A stretch of DNA of 64,000 nucleotides from Temnothorax longispinosus (taxonomy: Eukaryota; Arthropoda; Insecta; Hymenoptera; Formicidae). The stretch's first letter is position 1; every line of letters starts with the position of its first letter. Shown here one piece after another: positions 22,367-33,223 of the stretch. The position numbers and the translations under genes were made by a program. Under the pieces are notes generated by a model. The model was not told the DNA's origin, made no database searches, and worked only from the letters and a program-made list of their open reading frames with translations. The stretch is taken from positions 13,107,650-13,171,649 of the forward strand of contig NC_092364.1 of assembly GCF_030848805.1 (NCBI RefSeq). Reading direction: 5' to 3'.

Positions 22367-25220
22367 AGTACATAAGCGGATAATATTTAACTGGAAGAAA
22401 TTAGCGGTTACCACTTCAAATGAAGAATGAAGAGGATTAGACGGAAATAAATCAATCGAGAGTCTGAAAAGAAAGGAGACGCGGACAAGAGTTTTCCATT
22501 AACCGGCCACATAGAGTTCTCCGGGTTACATCAAAGTACTTGTTACGTGATTCAAAAGGTAAACTTGTGAGAATTAAAGAATTTCTTCTAATCGTACCCG
22601 TAGTAAATCGCTTCTTATTTTCTCTAACAAAACATTATAGATGGAAAATGTAAGGTGCAAAATCATAAGTAAGTGACAAAGTAGCCGTATTACGATTCTG
22701 ACAATGGCTGAGGATTCACTGTTGAAGCTCGTCACCTCCACAGAGACACACGGTACGGTTGAATAACTTCGGAGCTGGCACTCAACTAGGTAAAGAGCAC
22801 CAGGAAATTGCCGTCTCTTCAATCTACCCTCTCTTTTGTCTGCTCCTTATGCGGTTGACAATTTCGCTACGTAAATGCGGATTACAGTTAAAGGATGACG
22901 TCATACAGTTAAAGGAGATCACCATTGGAAAGTAAAAGCTATAATTTTCCATAAAAGATTAAAATTCTAAGAACATTCTTCTTTTTAAATAAAAAATAAA
23001 AATTTTGCTTTGAGTAAATTATGAGATGCCTGACGTCATTCCTCGTGTTTGCAAAATTGATTTTATAACATATTTTTCAAGACTCTCTCTAAGTGGAATT
23101 TTCTGATAAAATCATAATAAAGTAATGTGTAGTAAAATAGAGGCAATACATGATAACACACAATCCAAATTAAATAAGACTTTTAAAACAATTCTTTGCC
23201 TATGCCGTCAAAAGAACACTCGTTCGCTTCATTTTTATTTACATAATATGATATAGTACTCTTCACTAAAGCAGGATCTCACTGAGACGTTAGCACGTAA
23301 AAACCAAATTACTTTTCAGGAAACTGATTGCTCGGAGAGGAACGCCTTTCTCCGCGCTATCTGCGATAGATTATACTTTTCTTAACGCCGAGACCGGCTC
23401 TTGACGTCAGAGATACAACTCCGCAGTCGAGTTGAATCTCTGACGTGTGCGAGAGTGGCCCAATCTGACTCGCGACACATTCCCGAAAAGTCCCGGCGAT
23501 TACTCCGGAGCCGATCTGACGGGTAGCCATGACGACGGCACAGTGTATCTGAGAAAAGTATTCGTATCCGTTCGACTTCTCTCGACGCGTAAGGAGCACG
23601 GTAATAAAAGAAAAGAGAAGAAAGAGCAAAGGAGGTGGTGGCGGCTGTAGCGCGGCAAGTTAAAGAGGGAAATCCGACCGAGCGGAAAGTCCTCGGAGAG
23701 TCAGTCGACTACTCTAAGCGCGACTTATTCATCCCTCTTTTCTGCCCTCGGGTAAAAGGAAATGACTTTCTTCGTGCACACGCACCGGTTCCTGCTCTCC
23801 TCGCGTTCTTATGTCGAGCCGTTTCAAGATTATTATAGACTCTGCATACCAGGCGAATTAACATTTTCCGCTCGGGGGGATTTACCGTCCGATCCTGTAC
23901 TATGATAAAATCTTCAATCATGGAAAATTATTACGAGCATGCCAGTAGTTCTCATACGTTATGCATGACGTTATTTCGTCTATTTAGTTGCAGTTCAATA
24001 TTCATATAAGTGTATATATAAAAATAAGATAATCGGGAAGAATGAGATAATTCAAGAAAAAATCTGATTACTTTTTCAGGTGTAAACTTGTAGCATTTAA
24101 GATGACATTTTAGTAGCAGAGATAGATTTTCAATCAAATTTATAGAAATAATGAGACATTATTTTAAATAATATTTTAATAGCATTATTTTTACCGTAAC
24201 ATTCGAATATTTGGCGAAATATATATCATTATATTTGTAAAATGTAACAATAACAACAACAACTGGAAGATTACAAACATGTATAATTAAGTTAATACAT
24301 AAATATTCTTGAAAAGATTGCGCAGATAATTATTTTCGACTCAGGCGGCCTGCAATTGTGTGTTCACTAATGACTAACGCAATCAACATAGCCTGTGTTA
24401 TAAATAAATATTCATTAACATTGCGCAACACTGTGCAAGTTCTTATGTACTTAGACAATTGTTCTTTCTCATAAAATCGGTGATCTCATAAATTTCCTAA
24501 CCATTATAGGAAAAAAACGGAGTTTATTAGATGTCCTTCTCTCGATTAAAATAATTTTCGTAACTGTAGAAAGAAATAATAAAGTATTAAAAAAAACGTT
24601 TATAAAATTCAAACAATATTCGAGTTCAGCTTTTTTTTATATTCGATTTCTATAGGGAATAACCTTCGTTTACTCAATAATTGTGAAAGAACAGTTGTTT
24701 TTCGTTTCTAAAGTTCCTTTCTAGATCACGATCAGATTACCCAAGATCTCATGTCAGCAATGCCAGCGAGAGCGTTAAGCGTTTCTTTCTGGAGTCGTGA
24801 CAGGAGGTGTACGATTGAAAACCATCAGGATCGTGCTTATCTGGAGTAATTCGATTTACCGCCTGAATGCTTCCTTGATTTCGCACTTATAATCAAGTTA
24901 CAAATGATGTCGCTTTAAACGGCGACGCCCTAATTTTGCCTTCCAGGTGCTCCTATATGCCTCTTCAATTTCACGATATCGTTTTCTTAACGCAATCTGT
25001 GATGCCGTTACCTTGAAAGACGTTAATTAAGAACAGTAAATACATTTCGGCAATAGCTCATTTAAAATAATAAACTGATATATCAAGTATAGAGTAAAAC
25101 GACGAATTATAAGCTTACATAACATAGTAATTTATTAAACAATAATTAGAAAAACGCTCTCAAGATATTCAATCAATATAATTAAGATAAGGCAAATAAG
25201 AGTAACACCCTGTTATTAAA
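22367..25220. other. Intergenic interval with a GC-richer patch at 23340-23880
   Basis: I see no conserved gene. About 23340-23880 is markedly richer in G, C and CpG than its surroundings and includes an inverted pair at about 23402-23445 (TTGACGTCAGAGA / TCTCTGACGTGTG). It could be a promoter or enhancer. The remainder is AT-rich and unremarkable. Confidence 0.3.
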
Positions 25221-25224
25221 ACAC

Positions 25225-25507
25225 AATAAATTCTTTACAGTATTTTAGATGTTTATTAGCATCAATTAATCGGTGAGGGATAGAGGATTTTAATGCTCCA
25301 ACGAAAACTGTGTTTTAATACAATATTACTACATGCCTCAGTGGTCGAATTGCGTATTACATGGAAGCGGGGAGGTTCCATGTTCGAACTCTGGCTGAGG
25401 TAATATTTTTCGCAATAAATTCTCTACAGTATTTTAGATGCTTATTACAATCAATTAATCGAAGAGGGGTAGGGAATTTTAGTGTTCCAATAAAAACTGG
25501 GCTTTAA
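25225..25507. repeat. Direct repeat pair enclosing a tRNA-like unit
   Basis: A unit of about 95 bp (ACAGTATTTTAGATG, then ATCAATTAATCG, ending CTTTAA) occurs at 25225-25320 and again at 25412-25507. The segment between them is the tRNA-like sequence annotated separately. The arrangement resembles a partial tandem duplication of a SINE-like element. Confidence 0.6.
25336..25410 (+). other. tRNA-like (SINE head-like) sequence
   Basis: CCTCAG at 25336-25341 can pair with CTGAGG at 25395-25400 as an acceptor stem. An A-box-like TCAGTGGTCGAAT starts at about 25338 and a B-box-like TGTTCGAACTC lies at 25381-25391. A short T-run follows at 25406-25410. The T-stem is poorly paired, so a functional tRNA is unlikely. 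A SINE head or decayed tRNA fits better. Confidence 0.4.
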
Positions 25508-25899
25508 AGTCCGACAAGAAATCGGCGCGCAGTTAAGTAAATTGGAAAAATTTGTGTGCTTGGAAATATATAAAATTATTTCATATCTCTCGTTTTAATA
25601 ACGACGCGTTGCTCTTATTTGTCTTATCTTAATTATATTAATTTATTAAGTTTGTGATTTTTTCTCTACAAATTTCATTAATTTCATATATGTCTCTTTC
25701 GCAACCATGCGTAATTAAATAACACATTCTTTGCGTAATATTATCGCTAAAAGAGTAATACTGAAATCTTGTATTTCTGTTTAGAGAGATTTAATCATCT
25801 ATTTAATTACCAACCAGTCCATGCATGGCGAAACGTCAAACAAACAGATCGCACGGGCAAGTAAAATTAAATTGCACTTGCTGTCACTGCCAGAGCGCA

Positions 25900-26158
25900 A
25901 AAGTTAACGCGTCCACCACCTACGCATCGCTAACCGAGTGACCAGCTGCTATCGATTGCATATTCGTTATCGATCTTTGACCACGGTATTCGCGACGGGA
26001 CGAGGCAAGTGAATCCCGACGTGCGACGTGATCGCGCGATTGGTCGAACGGCACCTCTGGTGAACGCTGAAGAAGTGGGGAGTTACATAAAGTCGTGGCA
26101 CGACGCGGATGCAGCGGCAATTCGTTGTGGAACACCGCCGGTCGCGAGCACTCCACCG
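25900..26158 (+). other. CpG-rich block, left half of a candidate exon cut by an insertion
   Basis: An open frame from ATG at 26009 runs through the block and would continue without a stop, if the 3.1-kb insertion at 26159-29241 is skipped, into 29250-29345, where a GTGTGAGT donor-like sequence stands. The protein is Arg/Ala-rich and matches nothing I know, so the frame may be fortuitous in CpG-rich DNA. Two ATCGAT words (25949 and 25971) resemble DREF-type promoter sites. A promoter with 5' exon is the best guess. Confidence 0.3.
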
Positions 26159-26682
26159 CATAGTGTAAGGATACATGGTGTGCTCAATTAGTGTCTTTCT
26201 TTCTCTAAATTCGTTTCTCTCTCCTGCTGTTCACGTCGAATTGTGCAAGCAGTGGTACCACCACTAAAAGTAACTAGGAAATAGGAAATTTGAACGGATT
26301 ATGTTGCAAAACTGCCTCCTGAAAATGTATTGCAACGATGAATGATATTTGAAGATACGTTATACTGTATTTATTAAAAATTATTGAAAAGTATTATTGT
26401 TTAGGGCTTTAATGATTTCTCAACAAATGGAAAAGTATTAAAGAAAATTTTAAAAAATAATACTTGTAAAGCCTTATGTACAAAGAATGTAATAGTATTA
26501 AAATTGCAATGCTTCCTTTTTTCGAATTTTTTAATGCTTTTGACTATTTTTTCCTTTACTGGTTTTGAATGAATTAACGCAAAAAGACAAAATTATTGTC
26601 ATCGATTAATGGCATGAACAAAGCCTAACCTTCTGCCCGATGATAATGTATATATTACGTATAAAAGCACTCTAGTATCTTA

Positions 26683-26750
26683 CTGGCTCAAAGGATGTGG
26701 CGATAACTTTCGAATGCAGGGGTCATACGTTCGAATCAATTGTTTTTTTT
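26683..26750 (+). other. tRNA-like sequence with B box and T9 terminator
   Basis: TGGCTCAAAGGA (26683-26694) resembles an A box, and ACGTTCGAATC (26727-26737) is a good B box. An anticodon-loop-like CTTTCGAAT lies between them and a run of nine T follows. Stems do not fold cleanly. It is probably a tRNA-derived pseudogene or SINE head inside the 3.1-kb element. Confidence 0.35.
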
Positions 26751-27789
26751 TAATTATTTGTTGCCCGTAAAAGTAACATAACAATTATTAATTTGATATA
26801 AAATTGGCGTTTAAAAATATGTATTGGCGAAGTATAATATAACTAATTATAGGTATACATAATCAACGAAAAATTAAATTATTGAAATTTAATATAATTT
26901 ATTAATTACTTGTTACAATTTCATGTATTTTTGATTTACATTTCTTATTTCTGTTTCAATAATTTTACCTATTTCAAATTAATTTGTTTACAACACAAGG
27001 TGGTACATCAATAAACCGCTTAAAAGGAAAGTCGATACACGACAATCAGATCGTTGGAAAAAAATTTGTCGTCACATTTTTTACATTTAAAATATTATTA
27101 CTGATATTTTTGAAGAGAGAGAGGTGATTAATGTTTGTGAAAAGAAATGCAAAGAAGCAAAAATAATTAGTATAACAACTTTTATTCGTAATTGGACTTT
27201 TCTTCTGAAAAGGTAGTTGAAAATGTTTAATATATAACAAGAGATTTAATATTATATTTATATAAATATAATTTTGAAACATTCTTTCAGTGATGTTAGA
27301 GGGAATCGTTAGTTACAATTAACGAAATTAAGAACGCATTTCAATGTAATGAAAATAAAAATGCTTGCGTATCAATCGATATGCATTGTATAACAAGGAA
27401 TGCATTTAAAAGCATGAGAAGTTTGGAAGCCTATGAATTGACTGAAATTCATTTTTGAATGTTCATTTCAATGTACTGAAACTTTCAATGCATGTCAATT
27501 AATTTCCGATTGGTATTACATTTTTTTGACATGATAATTAGAAAGGAGAATATGTAAAGAAATCCCAATTTGTTGGCATTTCATATTTTACTATATTTTT
27601 GCTGCGAACTTTTAAATCGTGAAATTTATGTTGTTGGTTTCCTATATATACATTAATATTTGAACAATTGTCATTAAAAAAAAATTAGAACAAAAAGTAA
27701 TATTAATAGAAAAATTATTGTATTGATATTTCATACAATAATTTGTTTACATGTATGACAATCTGGAAAAAAAAATAACTATAATGACA

Positions 27790-28030
27790 ATAAAAAAATT
27801 ATTTTTTAACAAATGTGTACAATTTTTGGTATAAAATAATATATAATGTCGGTATTAAAAAAATACTTTGTTAGAATGAAGGACAATGTAATACCACATT
27901 TATTTTTTTTATCTACATATGAAACTTGGCCCTTTTAAATAATTTCACTATATTTTTTTTTTAACACCGACATTATCATTTATACTTATACCAAAAATTG
28001 TAAACATTTGCTAAAAAATAATTTTTTGAT
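27790..28030. repeat. Inverted repeat, arms about 75 bp
   Basis: The left arm includes ACAATTTTTGGTATAAA and AATGTCGGT; the right arm, at about 27950-28030, carries the complements (ACCGACATT, TATACCAAAAATTGT). The spacer is about 85 bp. It is probably a MITE nested in the 3.1-kb element. Confidence 0.6.
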
Positions 28031-29241
28031 AAATTATTGGTAGACAGTCCTATTTTTATATAGATATGGTTTATATATAAGACTTTGATAAGAATACTAC
28101 TCCACAGGGTACATCTTGGGCAATGCTAATGCCGGCGGTAGCCGATTTAAAACGTGGAAACATAGCAAAAAATTGTCGGACATTATTTGTCGTAAAAATT
28201 TGAAATTTTGTTTATTTGGATTAATGCGTCTTGTAGAGCATTAAATTATCCTTAAAATGACAGAAAACAATGTTTTTTTTTTTACCAAAATTGAGGGAGA
28301 TAATTCAGGTTGAATTCAGAAAAAATAAGGCCTCTCTATTATACAGTTCACATGTTATTCAGAGGAATTCTATTTATTTAAATTTTTTCAAGTCGATTTT
28401 TAATTGCAAACTGACCTGATCCCATAATTTCAACTATACTGTCATAAAGGCAATATATACAACATTTTATGTGATTTTTTCAGAATTTTAAAAAGGGTCC
28501 TTTCTTTGAAAAATGTACATTAAAAACTTTAAAACAATTTTTTGTCCTCATACAATAATATCTCGTCTAAATGAATATTTTTACAAGAAAGGTCATTAAA
28601 AAACTACGAAAATCATATCCTAGTTATTCTACATTAATTGTTTATAATGATACTTTTGCGTCTAAATAAATTAAGTGAAATGAGGACAGAAAATTACATT
28701 TTTCCAAACAGACACACGACTTTCAATATAATTGAAATAAAAATGCTGTATATGGTCAACAAGACTTCTTTTGCATGTACTAACGATAATTAAATGATAA
28801 AAATTTAACTTTTAGTGGTAAAACATAGCCTCCTATTTTTTTCAGCCATCCTTCCCGCATCACTTCATTTTTAGGTAGCTGAAAAAAATTCACAGCTTCC
28901 TCACACGAACCCCCGTTGTTTTATTTCTACAACTTTTAACAATACATCGCACCATTTTTATTTTAAATTTATATATTGTCACTGTTTACCACACAAACAA
29001 TGTACCGTACTTCTAATTACCGTATATATGTACAACTTGACTTATGATTATACATAAACAAACACGAGTGGCATAAGCGGCATGAGTGTGACAAGAATGC
29101 ATGAACATGTGCCAATATTACAACACCAAAAATGTTTTACTTCTAGACGTTTGCTACTCTGTTTACACAATTCGACACGAGTGACGTCATTACCCGAATT
29201 CCCCCAGGCAATTGAGCACACCATGTAATCCTTACACCATG

Positions 29242-29946
29242 CTCCACCGGCTCTCGCGGAATCACCACGGGCACGTGGATATCGTCGTTGTCAAGGATTA
29301 CTCAGTGAATCTTTAGCCAGATTATCGAGGTGCACCTTACTTCAAACGTGTGAGTCAAATTTTATTTCAATTTCAGCTGTAAAAGCAAAGTGTATTTGTA
29401 TTTCTATTTATCTGAAGCGTTCCTGAGAATCAACATTGTAGGAACATATATATAGAATTTTATCTCGCTATAGGCACTATTGGTACGTTTGTAGTATTTA
29501 ATTTAGAAGCTAATGAGAGGAAAATTTGTTGAATAATTTGTTAAATGAATCATGTCGTCTGCTACCTTCAAAAGTAATTTTTAAGCTGCTGTATATGAGT
29601 GATGAGCTATAAATTTTGTAGCAATATATAATGTAGATTGCTGTAAAAAAAAATGTAATTTATCGATAGTGAAAGTTGAAATAGAAAAACAATTTGAATA
29701 AGCATGAAAGTATCTTATAGATCGTGATACAACTGTAATAATTTTTATAATTTTATAACAAGATTTTTTTACAAAAAGAAAACGATAAGTTTATATTTTA
29801 TATAGTATATTTGAGTACATTTACGAGTACATTTCAGTATGTTTGTAAAGAGACTGAGTGACTTCGAAGTAAGATTGTTTAGGATCTCGAAGGTCCTATA
29901 ATTGATGTCAAGGAGTTGAACTTTAATAGCGCTTGTTAGTCTCTAA
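29242..29946 (+). repeat. Segmental duplication, copy B (uninterrupted)
   Basis: This is the counterpart of 10819-13337 without its two insertions. The first 100 bp can be read in frame with 26009-26158 (LAESPRARGY, then LLSESLAR) up to GTGTGAGT. Homology ends at CGCTTGTTAGTCTC. Confidence 0.85.
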
Positions 29947-31532
29947 ACGCGCAGAGTGTATCCAAAACTAATTATTGAGCTTTCGCTTTGTTACGGCTTT
30001 CGCTCCGACATGTAGTCCGATTGAAAAGCTTGCTAATTGTGTTAGCTCGTTAAATTAATCTGTCATTCTCGTCAAAAACGACGATTAAATTTCGGAAGGA
30101 AAGATTAAATGGTATTTTGAGATTGTCTAATATTTGCGAGCTATCTTTAACATATTGGCGTGTTATAAATAGGAATTGCCGTCTGAATAATTGTACGAAT
30201 AAGAGTAACGTTTTCGACGCGTACTATATTTGAGATCCACATAAATTTAACACGCGAGTATCTTGGTTGATTTCATTCACTCCAATAATGCATTTGCGAT
30301 TTTTTTTTATCTTTTTTGAGATTTTCTTTTATCGCGTTAATCAGTATCTGAGGAAACGCATCAACCGAAAGATTAACAATCGCTAAATAAACGAACTGTA
30401 TGTAACATTATTTTAACTTGATAAGTTAACGTTATCTGCTTTTTCTTATCAGAAATTATTATTAATGTAATTATCATCAAATTGTTGCTCTTACGACATA
30501 ATGTCCGTGTGAGCGATATCAATCTTATTCAATACTTAATTACTAAAAAGAAATTCAATAACATTAAATACTAAAAAAAATAATTTCTAAAATCTTGTTT
30601 GACATTTAGCTTAAATTTTCTTGTAGAATTTAAAGAAACAGTGAGATTGGTCATGGTCGAGCTGGTTGACATTTCACGTTATCACAAAATACACGGTAGC
30701 AGATGCTTCTTTCCATAATGCAATTTCAATCTTTGAATACCTAAATGAGTTTTCTTTTATGTGTGTAATACGAGATATGTAAATCAATGGATACTAAAAA
30801 ATTTCTTAATAAAATATTGTACGATTGAATTATATGCAAATTGTTGTCTGGTGCGTAGAATTATCTCGCGAGAATTATTCTATCTAGCGAAACGATTCAA
30901 ATAAATAAATCATGATGGCTTTATGATAACCCGGTGGGGTCAGAAGTAGCTGTATTTATCTCTAATTATTAACGCGAAAAGCGCATTCATACTTTTCTTC
31001 CGATAAATATTGGATTATCCCATGAGTAATGCGATTTTTAAGAGATATTTTTGAAATAAAATAAGAAATTTATCATTTTAATTTTAATCCAAAATATATT
31101 TTCCATTATTATTTACAACTTTTTCCCATCTTAATCTTAAATTTTCAATTCCTTGGAATTAGAAATCTTTCAGTTTTGAGCTAAAGAGTAAATCAAGCTC
31201 CCTTTTATACCGCATTATTTATGAGATGACCCAATATTCTCTGATATCAGCATCAAGAGGGGATTCCCTGACCATCACGAGAGTTTCCTGTATTGTGTGA
31301 AAAGGAGTCATTCGTTTTTCTACGTTACTCATTCGTTTTCTTTTTTTTTTTGCTTTTCCTCATGTGCCAGGCCAGGACGTTTCGAAAGTAAATGATTATT
31401 ATTCTCTATAAATCGAGTATCCTTGAAATAGTTGGAATAAATGCAACGATATTATTCGTGCTTTATTTTTCTATGTTTTTCAGTTCTTAGCAATGCTACT
31501 ATTCTTGGTGAGCAAACTTTTAATTAATACAA
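29947..31532. other. AT-rich intergenic interval
   Basis: No gene, RNA or terminal repeat was recognised. One T-rich tract lies near 31340. This segment has no counterpart beside copy A, where the DIRS-like remains lie instead. Confidence 0.35.
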
Positions 31533-31676
31533 TTCATTTTAATTTTCTAAAATAAAAATAATTAAAGTAAAAAATATCTTAATCTGAGGTTCTCATAGTT
31601 CAAATCTCCTTTGTAATGATATTTATTTGCAAAGTAATTTAACAATAATAATGGAAGAATAGTAATATATGTCAAT
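31533..31676 (+). repeat. Repeat shared with 16718-16853
   Basis: It matches 16718-16853 (GTTCTCATAGTTCAAATCTC, then ATTTATTTGCAAA) and then continues where the other copy is cut by the gypsy LTR after AATAGTAAT. Confidence 0.7.
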
Positions 31677-31839
31677 TTACTTTTCATATCAATTACTAAG
31701 GTATTAATTTAAAGGGAACGATTCAACATTTTAAAACAAGAGCAATGTTATTCTGTGAAGTCAAAATCTGCATAAATATCTTATTAGTTACATGTAAATC
31801 ACGCAAAGAATTGTTTATTAATCGCTCAAGAATTAATTT

Positions 31840-32320
31840 ATTAAAATTTAACTTCTATTCTCTTGCCACGATCGTTCCTTGAAAATCCGCGTTGCAATAT
31901 TCCGCGAGTATACGTCATAGCGAGCGAGTAAAAAAAACCGACAAAATCGCGCTTCGACACGATAGATAGGCGGCGGCAAACGGCGCTTCGAACGAAACCA
32001 GCTCCATGAAAATGAGTCATGGTCATTACGGCGAGTTCACTCTTACTTCGCTACTATACGCGAAGGCGATTTTGCTGATCGTCACGATCGCTCTTTCGAT
32101 CTTGTTGTCCTTCTCCTTCCACGATCCCGTGGACATTCTATCCGGTAACATAGACACATATGCATCTCCCTCACCTTCCGGCTGCCGAGTTTCTCAAGAC
32201 CTACGTCATTGGCTCTACGTCGCCAATTATCGCTGTCTAGGCTCATTAAACATTTCGCTCGAAAGGCCGAACGTACATACACATTTTTATAATTTAAAAT
32301 TTTTCTTAGGATAAGAATAA
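31840..32320 (+). promoter_or_regulatory. GC-richer block upstream of Ddc, possible promoter or 5' exon
   Basis: Ddc must have an upstream non-coding exon, because its start codon lies 17 nt inside an exon preceded by an acceptor at 33206. This CpG-richer block is the nearest candidate. An open frame from 32006 with a hydrophobic stretch (AKAILLIVTIALSILLSF) exists, but it matches nothing known. A donor-like GGTAAC lies at about 32142. The assignment is positional inference only. Confidence 0.25.
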
Positions 32321-33223
32321 AAAGGATGTTCAAACTGACGCAATTAGCGATGTTATCCGCTTTCGTTACGCGGTAAATCTGTGTTATCAACTTCTTTGTT
32401 GAACATTAATGCATTAATGAACAACGATGTTATGTATAAAGCAACGAAAGATCAAAGAAGCTACAAATCTTCTACTAATTCTCTCCTAGTAGTAGAATTA
32501 TATATTACAATGAAATTGTTAAACTTACTAATAATCAAGATTTTATTAATAGCATTGCTAATTACTTGCAAAATAATTTACTATATTTAATAAAAGAAAC
32601 TATGTTAAAAAAATAATAACTCTTGTATTTTTTATCTTGCTTTGAGAGAGACAGCAATTTAAAATATTAAAAGATAATAAATTATTAAGGTAATTTTAAC
32701 TCCGTTCCACTTAAAATTATATTAAAATGTAGCACATATGCTTATGTAATATCTTGATAGTACCATCCTTATGCAATTTCTGCGCTTTAACTCTTTTAAT
32801 CCTCGTCATAATGTCACTTTCTCTTTTTATCTAAAATCGTTGTTTAACACACATCCTTGAATCCAGCAAAACAACTTCAACCGCTTCACACGTTTTCTAT
32901 AAATTATCACGGTTATCTTGATAACAAGATCTTTATGGTCATTTGCATCAGTCACGTAACATGCGGAAATGCAATCGCTATCATTTCTATTTATTCCGAT
33001 AAACGTTCACGATCAATCTTGAAAAAAAAAAGAACGGCATATGTATGACATATTCGTACCTTGATTTAAAAAGCGCTCGTGCATATTGATATGCCAAGGA
33101 TACTACAGAATAACACTTACTCCACTTATGTTAATGCACAACAACACAATTGAACGGATATTTTCGATATCGTTACATCTCCATAACAATCTTATCGATA
33201 TTACAGGTAAAAGAAAACAAATC

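Larger units (their letters stand above)
26159..29241. mobile_element. 3.1-kb element with 31-bp inverted ends and 8-bp target duplication
   Basis: CTCCACCG stands at 26151-26158 and again at 29242-29249. The ends are CATAGTGTAAGGAT and, inverted, CATGGTGTAAGGAT, each continuing ACATGGTGTGCTCAATT, with 1-2 differences. The related site at 10821-10828 has the target once. An 8-bp target with inverted ends of about 31 bp starting CAT suits a P-like or hAT-like DNA transposon. No transposase frame is readable; the interior is AT-rich and non-coding. Confidence 0.7.

Noticed and set aside
32006..32314. Small membrane protein upstream of Ddc
   Set aside because: There is one hydrophobic stretch only, with no recognised family. 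The block is more simply explained as 5' non-coding sequence of Ddc.
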